Below are positions 42,517-52,300 of a stretch of 64,000 bases of DNA, in pieces; the first letter of the stretch is position 1, and every line of letters begins with the position of its first letter. The notes below the pieces were generated by a model that saw only the letters and a program-made list of their open reading frames with translations, searched no databases and was not told the DNA's origin. Position numbers and translations under genes: made by a program. This DNA is from Streptomyces pyxinae (GTDB lineage Bacteria; Actinomycetota; Actinomycetes; Streptomycetales; Streptomycetaceae). The stretch spans positions 16,302 through 80,301 of the forward strand of contig NZ_JANUGQ010000031.1 of assembly GCF_024756275.1 (NCBI RefSeq), read 5' to 3'.

Positions 42517-43512
42517 TCAGGCGGCCGCGCGGCCACCGGCGACGAGGCGCGGGAGCATCCGGAAGCCGATGCCACCAGCGATCATCGTCGCGGCCCCGAT
42601 CAGCAGGAACGAGGTCTCGCCGGCTCCGGTCGCGGCCAGCTCCTCCTTGGCCTCGCCCTGCTGCACCGGCTGCGAGCCGGCCGAGTCGGTGCTGGTGTTG
42701 TTGGCGGCGGCGTTGTCGACGCACTCGACGCCGTCCAGGCCCACGGCGCAGGCGCCGGAGTCGCCGTTGGGGACCGTGCCGCCGGAGCCGCCACCCGTCG
42801 CGGCGCTGCCGCCGGAGCCGGAGCCGCCGCTGGTCCCGGAGCCGCCGGTCCCGGAGCCACCGGTGGCGCTGCCGCCGCCGGAGCCGGAGCCGCCGCCCGT
42901 GGTGGGGTTCCCGCCGGTCTGGTCGCCACCCGTGGTGGGGTTGCCGCCGGTCTGGTTGCCGCCGGACGTGGTGTTGTTGCCGCCCGAGGTGGTGTCGTTA
43001 CCACCGGCGGACTCATTGCCACCGGCGGACTCGTTACCGCCCGCGGTCTCGTTACCACCGGCGGACTCATTGCCGCCCGCGGTCTCGTTACCACCGGCGG
43101 ACTCATTGCCACCGGCGGACTCATTGCCGCCCGCGGTCTCATTGCCACCGGCGGTCTCGTTGCCACCGGCGGACTCGTTACCGCCCGCGGTCTCGTTACC
43201 ACCGGCAGTCTCATTGCCACCGGCGGACTCATTGCCGCCCGCGGTCTCGTTACCACCGGCAGTCTCGTTACCGCCCGCGGTCTCGTTGCCGCCGTCGACT
43301 CCGCCGGCGGGGTCGGTGCCACCGGATTCGTCGCCACCGGTGTCGTCGCCGTCACCGACGCCGCCGCCGGGCGTCTCGCCGTCGAAGGCGGTCTTGTGGC
43401 TGTCGATCAGGCCGGTGGCCGAGGCGGCTCCAGCGGCGGTCAGGGACGCGCCGGCGGCGATCACCGCGCCGGCGACGATCCGCGCCACGCGGATCCGCGT
43501 CTTGTTGGTCAT
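42517..43512 (-). CDS. Surface protein with GGNE(T/S)A repeats and LAxTG sortase motif
   Basis: 331 residues from ATG 43512, downstream of GGGGG. Signal peptide: RIVAGAVIAAGASLTAAGAASA, cleavage near residue 32. The middle is 16 hexapeptides GGNE(T/S)A followed by related NTTSGG, NPTTGG and Gly/Ser-rich runs. A Cys pair lies in GACAVGLDGVECVD. The C-terminus is a sorting signal: LAATG, then a hydrophobic stretch (TSFLLIGAATMIAGGIGF) and an Arg-containing tail. LAxTG is the class E sortase motif used in Streptomyces, so the protein should be covalently linked to the wall. No sortase gene is in the window. Role unknown: stalk, adhesin or aerial surface component. Confidence 0.88.
   Translation of the reverse strand: MTNKTRIRVARIVAGAVIAAGASLTAAGAASATGLIDSHKTAFDGETPGGGVGDGDDTGGDESGGTDPAGGVDGGNETAGGNETAGGNETAGGNESAGGNETAGGNETAGGNESAGGNETAGGNETAGGNESAGGNESAGGNETAGGNESAGGNETAGGNESAGGNESAGGNDTTSGGNNTTSGGNQTGGNPTTGGDQTGGNPTTGGGSGSGGGSATGGSGTGGSGTSGGSGSGGSAATGGGSGGTVPNGDSGACAVGLDGVECVDNAAANNTSTDSAGSQPVQQGEAKEELAATGAGETSFLLIGAATMIAGGIGFRMLPRLVAGGRAAA
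42995..43290 (-). repeat. 18-bp coding tandem repeats (16 copies)
   Basis: Units of 18 bp encode GGNETA or GGNESA. The DNA differs between copies mainly at synonymous positions and at the Thr/Ser codon, with higher-order NETA/NESA blocks, suggesting duplication of multi-unit segments. Confidence 0.88.
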
Positions 43513-43963
43513 CTGGTTGCTACCCCCAGTAGCTCTGCGTCGATAGAGCTGCGCGCCGGGCGCGGACACTGAGGGCCTTGCTGCTCCGCCCCCGATCACA
43601 CACGCCGCAGTCATGCGCATGCCGCGCGCCAGCTTTCCGGTTTCCCGGGGGCGCGTCAAGGCGGTTGCGCGCGCAATGCCCGAAATGGAGTGCTGTGCCT
43701 GAGCTGCGACGATGCAAGTGTGACCAACGCCGTGGCGAAGGGGACGAGAGGGCGACCGGGAAGCGGTTTCCTTGTCGACATAGCGCCAGGACGACCGAGT
43801 TGACGCTTGCGGCAGCGAAGTCATGAGCGGCTCGCGACGGTTGCGCCAGCCGCCACCGTCCGCCCGGACACCCGCAAGCGAAAGGCGCCCGGCCCCGGGG
43901 TGGGGCGGGCGCCGAACGGCGGGGCGGGACGGCCGGTCAGGCGCCGTCGCTCCGCCGCTTGTC
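43513..43963. other. Gap upstream of the LAxTG gene
   Basis: 451 bases without a gene. It holds the LAxTG gene promoter, a perfect 12-base palindrome TTGCGCGCGCAA (43665-43676), and, at 43884-43913, the prfB terminator. Confidence 0.6.
43884..43913 (-). terminator. prfB terminator
   Basis: GGCGCCCG(G)CCCC pairs with GGGGCGGGCGCC with one bulged G and a five-base loop, beginning 51 bases after the prfB stop. Confidence 0.75.
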
Positions 43964-45073
43964 CTACTTCTCCGACTGCTTGCGCCAGCGGATGCCGGCC
44001 TCCAGGAAGCCGTCGATCTCACCGTCGAGCACGGACTGCGGGTTGCCGACCTCGAACTCCGTCCGCAGGTCCTTGACCATCTGGTACGGGTGGAGGACGT
44101 ACGAACGCATCTGGTTGCCCCAGGAGTTGCCGCCGTCGCCCTTGAGGGCGTCCATCCGGGCCTGCTCCTCCTGGCGGCGGCGCTCCAGCAGCTTGGCCTG
44201 GAGGACGTTCATCGCGCTCGCCTTGTTCTGGATCTGGGAGCGCTCGTTCTGGCAGGAGACCACGATGCCGGTCGGGAGGTGGGTGATGCGCACTGCGGAG
44301 TCGGTGGTGTTGACGCCCTGGCCGCCGGGGCCGGAGGCGCGGTAGACGTCCACCCGCAGCTCGGTCTCGTCGATGTCGACGTGGTCGGACTGCTCGACGA
44401 CCGGCAGCACCTCGACACCCGCGAAGGAGGTCTGGCGGCGCCCCTGGTTGTCGAACGGGGAGATCCGGACCAGCCGGTGGGTGCCCTGCTCCACCGAGAG
44501 GGTGCCGTAGGCGTACGGGGCCTTGACGACGAAGGTGGTCGACTTGATGCCGGCCTCCTCCGCGAACGAGGTCTCGTAGATCTCGGTGCCGTACCCGTGC
44601 CGCTCGGCCCAGCGCAGATACATCCGCTGGAGCTGCTCGGCGAAGTCGGCGGCGTCCACCCCGCCCGCCTCGGCGCGGATGTTGACCAGCGCCTCGCGCT
44701 CGTCGTACTCGCCGGAGAGGAGGGTGCGGACCTCCATCTCGTCCAGCGCCTTGCGGACCGACACCAGCTCGGCCTCGGCCTCGGCGCGGGTGTCGGCGTC
44801 GTCCTCGGCCTCGGCGAGCTCGAAGAGCACCGCCAGGTCGTCGATCCGGGCCCGCAGCGCCTCGGTCTTGCGCACCTCGGCCTGGAGGTGCGAGAGACGG
44901 CTGGTGATCTTCTGCGCCGCCTCCGGGTCGTCCCACAGGGACGGGGCCGCGGCCTGCTCCTCGAGCACGGCGACGTCTGCCCTCAGCCGGTCGAGGTCCA
45001 GGACGGCCTCGATCGACCCCATGGTCGAGGAGAGGGACTTCAGCTCTTCGGATACATCGACGACTGCCACCAC
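43964..45073 (-). CDS. prfB: Peptide chain release factor 2
   Basis: 369 residues from GTG 45073. The RF2 codon-recognition tripeptide is SPF (205-207, RISPFDNQGRRQTSF) and the catalytic GGQ is at 250-252 (ASGPGGQGVNTTDSAVRITHLPTGIVV). It reads UGA and UAA stops and triggers peptide release; UGA is by far the most used stop in this window. The gene is continuous, without the programmed +1 frameshift found in many other bacteria, as expected for streptomycetes. It is followed by its own hairpin terminator and preceded by a kinase gene on the same strand 138 bases upstream. Confidence 0.96.
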   Translation of the reverse strand: MVAVVDVSEELKSLSSTMGSIEAVLDLDRLRADVAVLEEQAAAPSLWDDPEAAQKITSRLSHLQAEVRKTEALRARIDDLAVLFELAEAEDDADTRAEAEAELVSVRKALDEMEVRTLLSGEYDEREALVNIRAEAGGVDAADFAEQLQRMYLRWAERHGYGTEIYETSFAEEAGIKSTTFVVKAPYAYGTLSVEQGTHRLVRISPFDNQGRRQTSFAGVEVLPVVEQSDHVDIDETELRVDVYRASGPGGQGVNTTDSAVRITHLPTGIVVSCQNERSQIQNKASAMNVLQAKLLERRRQEEQARMDALKGDGGNSWGNQMRSYVLHPYQMVKDLRTEFEVGNPQSVLDGEIDGFLEAGIRWRKQSEK

Positions 45074-45153
45074 ACCAGCGTAACGGCTGCCCGCGCCGGC
45101 CCGGCCCCGCCGGGGGCGGGAAGGGCGCGGACCGGGACGGAAGGGGACGGGGA

Positions 45154-45191
45154 CCCGTACCGGACTCGGCCCCGGCGGGGTCCGGTACGGG
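45154..45191 (-). terminator. Terminator of the pkaB-like kinase gene
   Basis: Perfect 12-bp stem CCCGTACCGGAC / GTCCGGTACGGG, 20 bases after the kinase stop. Confidence 0.8.
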
Positions 45192-45211
45192 ACAGGACCG
45201 GGAGGGCCCGC

Positions 45212-46498
45212 TCAGGGCAGGGTCGGGGCGGACCGCTTGGAGTCCTGGGGCGGGGGCGCGGTCTCGTCGCCGCTCACCGCCGCGTACCCGCCCACCCCGG
45301 CCGCCGCGACCAGGACCAGCGCGGCCACCCCGACGGTGATCCGGCGCTTGCGGACGGCCGCCGACTTGTGCCGGGCCGCGCCCGGGCGGTGGCCGCCGGC
45401 CGGCCGGGGCGCCCGGGCGGTGCCCAGCGGGCCGCCGGCCAGCTCGTCGGGGGCCGGGACCCGCATCGAGGTGTGGGTGTCGCGGCTGGAGTCGGTGGCG
45501 GACCCGGGCACCAGCGGCACCGCGGCCCGGCGCGGCCCCTCGGTGAGCGTCGGGTACGGGTCCTCCCCGTACGGCTCCGGGGCGGGGTCGGGGACGGAAG
45601 CCGTCTCGGTGTACGGCTCGTCCACGTCCAGCGGCGGCAGCCCGGCCAGCAGCGGCAGCACGTCGTGCAGCCGGGCGGCCAGCTCGGAGGCGCGCAGCCG
45701 GGAGGCGGGCGCCTTGGCCAGGCACTGGACGATCAGCTTCCAGAGCTCGTCCGGAATGCCGGGCAGCGGGACCACGGTCTCGGTGACATGGCGGCGCAGC
45801 ACCGCGCCGGGATGGCCGCCGCCGAACGGGGTGAACCCGGCGAGCAGCTCGTAGAGGACGGTGGCCAGCGCGTAGATGTCGACCGCCGCCCGGGCCGGCA
45901 GCCCCTCGACGATCTCGGGGGCCAGATAGTCCGGAGTGCCGAGGATGCCGGCGGCGGCCGGGGACTGCCCGCCGCCCGACCGCTGGGCCCGGGTGCGGCG
46001 GGGGGTGTCGATCAGCTTGGCCACGCCGAAGTCGGTGAGCAGCGCCGGATGGGCACCGCCGGGGCCGAGCGGTCCCTCCATGTCGAGCAGGATGTTCTCC
46101 GGCTTGACGTCCCGGTGGACGACCCCGGAGGCGTGGGCGGCGGCCAGCCCCTCGGCGACGTCCGCGATGATCGCGACGGCCGCCTCGGGGGCGAGCCGGC
46201 GCTCCCGGTCGAGCCGGGTGCGCAGATCGGTGCCGCGCACCAGGTCCATGACGAGCGCGAGGTCGTTGCCGTCCACCACCAGGTCGCGGACGGCCACCAC
46301 CCGGGGGTGGTCGAGCCCGAGCAGGGCGGTGCGCTCCTGGACGAAGCGGCCCACCAGCTCCTGGTCGGACGCGAGGTCCTCGCGCAACAGCTTGATGGCG
46401 ACGGGCCCGCGCGGACCCTCGCCGAGCCACACCGTGCCGGCGCTGCCCCGCCCCAGGATCTGGTGGGCCGTGTACCGGCTGCCGATCTTCCGTGCCAC
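45212..46498 (-). CDS. pkaB: Ser/Thr protein kinase (PkaB-like), membrane-anchored
   Basis: 428 residues from GTG 46498, behind GAGGGAG. Hanks-type kinase domain: Gly loop GRGSAGTVW (16-24), catalytic Lys36, HRD at 128-130 (VVHRDVKPENILL), DFG at 156-158, and the activation-segment end GTPDYLAPE. A long linker is followed by a C-terminal membrane span (ITVGVAALVLVAAAGVGGYAAV) and a short extracytoplasmic tail, so the kinase faces the cytoplasm. There are no PASTA repeats. Symbol follows the prfB-pkaB-pkaA order recalled from S. coelicolor and the similar length. Confidence 0.85.
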   Translation of the reverse strand: MARKIGSRYTAHQILGRGSAGTVWLGEGPRGPVAIKLLREDLASDQELVGRFVQERTALLGLDHPRVVAVRDLVVDGNDLALVMDLVRGTDLRTRLDRERRLAPEAAVAIIADVAEGLAAAHASGVVHRDVKPENILLDMEGPLGPGGAHPALLTDFGVAKLIDTPRRTRAQRSGGGQSPAAAGILGTPDYLAPEIVEGLPARAAVDIYALATVLYELLAGFTPFGGGHPGAVLRRHVTETVVPLPGIPDELWKLIVQCLAKAPASRLRASELAARLHDVLPLLAGLPPLDVDEPYTETASVPDPAPEPYGEDPYPTLTEGPRRAAVPLVPGSATDSSRDTHTSMRVPAPDELAGGPLGTARAPRPAGGHRPGAARHKSAAVRKRRITVGVAALVLVAAAGVGGYAAVSGDETAPPPQDSKRSAPTLP

Positions 46499-46707
46499 GA
46501 CTGCTCCCTCAGCGGCTGGCGTTCGCCACAAAGTTACGCGGCCGAAGGGGTGACGTGCTCACTTCCGGGCCGGAAACACGCCCAGAAGTCGACAAAGCGA
46601 TGGAGTCGGCACCCCGCCGGCCGGAAGACACCCGGAACCACGCCGGAACGATCAGGGCCGCGCACCCGGCCGGAACGGCTCCGGCCGGGTGCGCGCCGTG
46701 ACACGGA

Positions 46708-48570
46708 TCACTGACCGGAGGTGCCGCCTCCGCCGCCTCCACCACCGGTCCCGCCGCCGCTGCCGCCCGCGCTGTCGATGAGGTCGGAGACCCAGGTGCT
46801 GACCTTCGAGATCCCGTCCCCGATGGCCTCCCAGTAGCCCTTGCCCTGGGCCACCCAGTCCTGGAGCGGGGTGAGCTCCCAGACGAGCCAGCCGGCGACC
46901 ACCAGCAGCACGATCGTGAAGAGGCAGCCCTTGAGGCAGCCGAGACCCGGGATCCGCATCGGGTTGGCGCTCCGCTGCCGGGGCGGGCGCGGCTCCCGGG
47001 GCGGGCGCGGGGCCGGCGGCTGGGCCTGCGGCGGCGGTGCCTGGGGGGCCGGCCGGCTCTGCGGGGCGTACTGCTGCGGGGGCGGCTGGTACGGCTGCGA
47101 GGGCGCGTACGGCTGCTGGTACTGGGGCGCGGGCGCGTACGGCTGCGGCTGGGAGTGCTGCGGCGGCCGGTTCTGCGGCGGGCGCGGCGGATACTGCTGC
47201 CGCGGGGGTCCCGGGGGTGCCTGCGGCGGCTGCTGCGGGCGGCGCTGGGGCCGGCGGCGCAGCGGGTCCTCGGACGGGTCGAGATAGTGGAGCTGGGTCT
47301 GCTCGTTGCGGTCCCGGGCGGCGCGCAGCTGGTTCTGCCAGGGGTGCGGGTCCTCCGGGCGCGGCGCCTCGTCCGGACGCGGCGGTACGGGAGGGAGCAC
47401 GGCGGTCGGATCGGCCTGGCCGCCCGGTCCGCCGGGCCGGCCGCCGGAGCCACTGGTCGGGAGCACCGCCGTCGGGTCGGCGGCACCCGGCGCACCGGCA
47501 CGGTCGCCGGGACCGCTGGTCGGCAGCACGCTGGTGGCGGCGGCCGGGTCGTACTGTCCGGGCCGGCCGGGATGGGCGCCCTGCCCCGGGGTGTTCGGCA
47601 GCACCTGGGTCGGGTCGGCCGCTCCGGGGACACCCGGGGCGCCGGGGACGGGCGCCGGGGACGGGTCAGGCCCGAGCAGCGCGGCGACCCCCTCGGCCGC
47701 CTCGATCCCGGCGGGGGTGGCGTGCACCCCGATGCCGCCGGCCACGGTGCGCAGCGCCCGGGCCAGGTTCTCGGCCGACGGGCGGCGCTCCGGAGCCTTG
47801 CTGAGGCAGCGCTCTATCACCGTCCAGAGCGGGTCCGGCACGGTGGAGGGCCGGCGCGGCTCCTCGCTCAGATGACGGTGGAGTACTTCGAGCGCGGTGC
47901 CGCCGGCGAACGGCGGGCGGCCGGTGACCAGCTCGTACAGCAGGATGCCGGCGCCGTAGATGTCCACGGCGGAGGTCTGCGGGCGGCCCTCGGCGGACTC
48001 GGGCGCCACATAGGAGGGGGTGCCGACGAACTCATGGGTGCGGGTGAGCCCCGGGGAGTCCGCGAGGCGGGCGATGCCGAAGTCGGTGAGCATCGGGTGC
48101 ATCTCGCCGTCCCGCTCGGAGAGCAGCACATTGGCGGGCTTCAGGTCCCGGTGGACCACCCCGTCGGCGTGGCTGGCGGCGAGCGCGTCGGCGATCTGGG
48201 CGGTGAGCAGGGCGGCGGCGACCGGGGTGAACGGCCCGTTCTCCCGGAGGTAGCGGTGCAGGTCGGGGCCGTCGATCAGGTCCATGACCAGGGCGAGCAG
48301 ATCGCCCTCCACCACCAGGTCGCGGGTGCGGACGATATTGGGGTGGGTCAGCCGCAGCAGCACCGAGCGCTCCCGCAGGAAGCGCATCACCACGTCCGCG
48401 TCGTTGGCCAGCTCCTCCTTGAGGACCTTGATCGCGACGGTCTCGCCGGGCTGGCCCGCCACGGCCGCCTCGGCGCCCGCCGTCTCCCGCTGACGTGCCC
48501 GCCAGACGGTTCCCGTGGCGCCGCGTCCCAGCGGTTCCTCCAGGAGGTACTTGCTCCCTACCGGCCGCAC
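46708..48570 (-). CDS. pkaA: Ser/Thr protein kinase (PkaA-like)
   Basis: 620 residues from GTG 48570, eight bases after GGGAG. Kinase motifs: GRGATGTVW (15-23), Lys48, HRD 140-142, DFG 163-165, GTPSYVAPESAEG. After residue about 300 comes a long Pro/Gln/Ala-rich linker with repeated DPT(A/Q)VLP motifs and PQQ/QPY runs, then a single membrane span (CLFTIVLLVVAGWLVWEL) near the C-terminus and a Gly-rich tail. The repeated DPTxVLP threonines are plausible phosphorylation sites and could be bound by FHA domains. The next gene upstream, divergent, encodes an FHA protein. Confidence 0.87.
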   Translation of the reverse strand: MRPVGSKYLLEEPLGRGATGTVWRARQRETAGAEAAVAGQPGETVAIKVLKEELANDADVVMRFLRERSVLLRLTHPNIVRTRDLVVEGDLLALVMDLIDGPDLHRYLRENGPFTPVAAALLTAQIADALAASHADGVVHRDLKPANVLLSERDGEMHPMLTDFGIARLADSPGLTRTHEFVGTPSYVAPESAEGRPQTSAVDIYGAGILLYELVTGRPPFAGGTALEVLHRHLSEEPRRPSTVPDPLWTVIERCLSKAPERRPSAENLARALRTVAGGIGVHATPAGIEAAEGVAALLGPDPSPAPVPGAPGVPGAADPTQVLPNTPGQGAHPGRPGQYDPAAATSVLPTSGPGDRAGAPGAADPTAVLPTSGSGGRPGGPGGQADPTAVLPPVPPRPDEAPRPEDPHPWQNQLRAARDRNEQTQLHYLDPSEDPLRRRPQRRPQQPPQAPPGPPRQQYPPRPPQNRPPQHSQPQPYAPAPQYQQPYAPSQPYQPPPQQYAPQSRPAPQAPPPQAQPPAPRPPREPRPPRQRSANPMRIPGLGCLKGCLFTIVLLVVAGWLVWELTPLQDWVAQGKGYWEAIGDGISKVSTWVSDLIDSAGGSGGGTGGGGGGGGTSGQ

Positions 48571-49309
48571 GTCATGCGCTCCCTGCGATCGTGTTTCCTG
48601 CCCGGTCCGGGCTCCTGCGCCGGCCCGTCCGGGTGTCCGGTCCACTGTAGGGCGTGACCGGGGGCACAGCCCCGGCCAGCCGCCGCCCGCCCCGGTGGGC
48701 CGGGCCCGCCGTGAGGGCCGGGGCTTCCAGGGGCCTCTTCCCCTTCCCGGGTCCCTGCCGCCGGCTCCACTCGCGACCCGTCGGCCCGTCGGCCCGTCCG
48801 GTCCGTCCTCGGCCTGTCCGGTCCGTCCTCGGCCCGTCGGTCCGCCCTCGGCCCGTCGGTCCGCCCTCGGCCCGTCGGTCCGTCCTCGGCCCCCGGTTCC
48901 CGGCGCCCCGGTGATCCGGTGTCCCGGTCCGGTGACCCGGTGACCGCCGGTCCGGTGACCCGGTCGGCTTCGCGGGTCCCGCGGGCCGGGTGGACTCCTG
49001 GGCAAAGACGTCCGTTTCCAGTCATTGGTTGCCAGGAACGAGCCAGGCTCGGTCCCCGGGCGGACGCGGGAGCCGCGTGTCCTGGTGTTTTCGTGCGGGC
49101 CGGTGATCGTTCAAGATCACTTATGGCCGGTCGGCGGACGCGTTGTCGGCGGCAGGTGGAAAGATGCCCCCAGCACGTCGTGTCGTGCGGCCGAGGGGTC
49201 GTACGGACCGTGCCGACCTGTACCGGACGACGCGTCCGCGCCGGGTGGGGGAGATCGACGCGCCGTTCCCCCGCCGGACGCGTCGCGCAGAAGGGACCAC
49301 CTGACGGCG
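48571..49309. other. Divergent gap between pkaA and the FHA/FtsK gene
   Basis: 739 bases with no supported gene. It has 19-bp tandem repeats (48801-48893), CCGGTGACC repeats (48911-48965) and, near the FHA gene, a lower-GC patch with an inverted repeat GTGATC-GTTCAA-GATCAC (49103-49120). Both promoters must lie here. Confidence 0.6.
48801..48893. repeat. 19-bp tandem repeat, about five copies
   Basis: Units of GTCCG(T/C)CCTCGGCC(C/T)GTC(C/G) type, 19-20 bp each, in the pkaA upstream region. Confidence 0.8.
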
Positions 49310-52300
49310 ATGCAGATCCGGCTGACCGTTCTCGCGCCGCCGCCCGCCGGCCAGTCCGCCGGGCGCGTCCGCGACGTGCTCGTCACCGCCCCCTCGGGGA
49401 CGGCCCTGGCCGCCGTGGCCTCGCAGCTGGCCGCCGCCGTGGCGGGCCCCGACACCACCGGCACCCCCGTCTTCCACGCGGGCCGGGAGCGGCTCGACGC
49501 CCAGCGCCGCACCCTGGGCGAGCCGCCCCTGACGGACGGCGCGGTGCTCTCGCTCCAGGTCCCCGGCGAGGAGGGCGCACCCGTGCCCGGCGCCGGCCCC
49601 CGGCTGCATGTGGTGGCGGGCCCCGACGCGGGCGGTGTCCATCTGCTGCACGCCGGCCGGGTCCGGGTCGGCCGGGCGGCCGACGCCGATGTCCCGCTGG
49701 ACGACCCGGACGTCTCGCGGACGCACTGCGTGGTGACCGTCGGCGACGACGGCCGGGTCACCGTCGAGGACCCGGGCTCGACCAACGGCACCACCCTGGA
49801 CGGCACGGAGGTCGGCGCCCGGCCGGTCCGGCTGGCGCCCGGCGCCCTGCTGCGGCTCGGCGAGTCGGCGCTCCGGCTCGCCTCCGGACCGCCCGCGCCG
49901 GACGTGGCCCCGCTGCCGGTGGCCCCCGACGGCGAGGGCCGGCTCCGGGTCCGCCCCCGGTCCGCGCCCGTCCCGGCCGACCCCGGTGCGGGCGCCGAGC
50001 CCGACGCCTCCGCCGGCGGGGCGCGGGCCGTCCCCGTGGTGCCCGCGTCCCGGCCGGTCCCGGGCCCCGGCGCGGTGACCGCCGGGCGGGACGCCGGGAC
50101 CCCGGCGGCCCCGGGGCGGGCCGATGGGGCTTCCGGGCCGGCCGCCGGGCGGCGCCCCTCCGGATCGACGCCGCCGCGCGGGATCCGGCTCCCCGACGGC
50201 ACGGACGCCCCCGGGGAGCACGCGGAGTACGCCGGAGAGTTCCCCGGGCGCGGGGAGCACAGGGAGCACGAGGGGCGCGCGGAGACCCGGGCGCCCGCGC
50301 CGTGCGGGCTGCCGCACGGCGCGGACCAGCGGTACAGCACGGACCAGCGATACGGAGCGGACGAGCGGTACGGGACGGACCACCGGCCGTACGCGCCGGC
50401 CCCGGAGCCGTACCCGGCCGGGGAACCGCGCCGGGCCGGGACGGACGACCGGGCCGGTACCCAGGGCCGGGCCAGTGCCCAGGGCCGGGCCGGGACGGAC
50501 GATCCGGCCGGCGCCGACGACCGGGGCGGCACCCGGCGCCGGCGGGGCATAGGCGCCTGGGCGCGGCGGCTGACCGGGGGTGGCGGCCGTCCGGACGACG
50601 GCGAGGCGGCCCCCGGGGCCGTACCGGCCGGCGCGGAGGCGGCACCCCGGGGCGGGGGCGCGGCCCCGTCGGGCGGTCCGGCCGGCGAGTCCTGGCCGGA
50701 CCCGGCCGCCGTGCTGCTCACCGCCCTCGGGCCGGGCGCCCGGCTCTGGGAGCGGGGCCCGGAGCACCCGGAGGCCCTGGTGGTCCGGCTCGGCACGGCC
50801 GACCGGGCGGAGCTGCCCGCCGTGCCGGTGACGGTCGGGCTGCGCGAGGCGGGCTCGCTGGGCCTGGCCGGGCCCCGGGCGCGGCTGGCCGGGCTGGCCC
50901 GCTCGGTGCTGGCGCAGCTCGCCGCCCTGCATTCACCGGCCGATCTGGAGCTGGTGCTGATCAGCGCCGACCGGGCCCGGCCGCTCGCCGACCGGCGGCG
51001 GGAGTGGGCCTGGCTGGGCTGGCTGCCGCAGCTGCGCCCGGCCCACGGCCAGGACTGCCGGCTGCTGCTGGCGTACGACCGCGAGCAGGCCGAGGCGCGG
51101 ACGGCCGAGCTGACCCGGCGGCTGGACGAGAGCCCGCTCGGCACCGGCTGGGCCAGCGCCGATCACCGGGCGGTCGCGGAGGCGGCGGCCCGGTTCGAGG
51201 GCCCGTACACGGTGGTGGTGGTCGACGGCGACCCCGGTTCTGCCGCGCTGCGGGAGACCACCGCCCGGCTGGCCGGGGCGGGCGCCGCCGCCGGCATCCA
51301 TCTGGTGTGCCTGGCCGAGACCCCGGCGGCCTCGCCGCTCTCGCCGGTGGCCGCCACCTATGAGACGGCCTGCGCCGCCCTGCTGCCGTTCCGCGAGTGC
51401 GGGGCGGTCGCGCTGCTGAGCGGGGACGTGGCGACGGCGCTGCGGCTGCTGCGCACCGCAGGGGGCCGCCCGGCCGGGCACGGCACGGTCGCCGGGGTGG
51501 ACGCGGTGTCCGCCGCCTGGGCCGAGCGGTTCGCCCGGGCGCTTGCCCCGCTGCGGGCCGAGGGCGCCGTGCCGCGCGGCCGGGCCGCCGCGACGGCGCT
51601 GCCCCGGACGGCCCGGCTGCTGGACGAACTGGAGCTGGCCCGGGCCACGCCCGCCTCGCTGATGGCCCGCTGGGCCGCCGCGCCGGAGGCCACGGCGGTG
51701 CTGGGCGCCGGAGCGCGCGGACCGGTCACCGCCGAGCTGGCCGGCGAGGGCCCGCATCTGCTGATCGAGGGCCCGCCGGGCAGCGGCCGTACGGAGCTGC
51801 TGCGGTCGGTGGCCGCCTCGCTGGCCGCCGGGGCGCGCCCGGACCGGCTGGGGCTGCTGCTGGTCGACGGCTCGGGCGCGGAGCGGGGCGAGGGCCTCGC
51901 CCCCTGTACGGAGCTGCCGCACGCCACCGAGCACCTGGTCGCCTCGGACCCGGTGCGGATGCGGATGTTCGCCCAGGCCCTGGGCGCGGAGCTGAAGCGG
52001 CGCGCCGAGTTGCTGGGCCCGGCCGGCTTCCCGGGCGGATCCGGCTCCCCGGGCGGATCGGGCGGTCCGGCCGGCTTCCCGGGAGCCGGGGCCGCCGCCG
52101 CTGCCGGAGCGCCCGGCTCCTCCCGTACGACCGGGGTCACGGCCGCCACCGGAGCGCCCGGCGCCACGGGGCCCTCCGTACCCTCCCGTACCGGAGCCCC
52201 CGGCGCCACCGGTTCCCCGGCGGCGGCCCGTGCGGCCGGGGCGCCCGCCGTCCCCCCGCAGGCCCAGCGCGGAGCGCCGGTACGGGGCCAGGTCGCCGGG

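Noticed and set aside
42995..43290. CRISPR-like regular repeat spacing
   Set aside because: Contiguous 18-bp coding repeats with no spacers and no cas genes.
42453..43546. Plus-strand Pro/Ser-rich frames antisense to the LAxTG gene
   Set aside because: Mirror images of the 18-bp repeats; the minus-strand protein has signal peptide, sorting signal and ribosome site.
43964..45073. Programmed frameshift in prfB
   Set aside because: The frame is continuous from start to stop with no internal UGA near the N-terminus.
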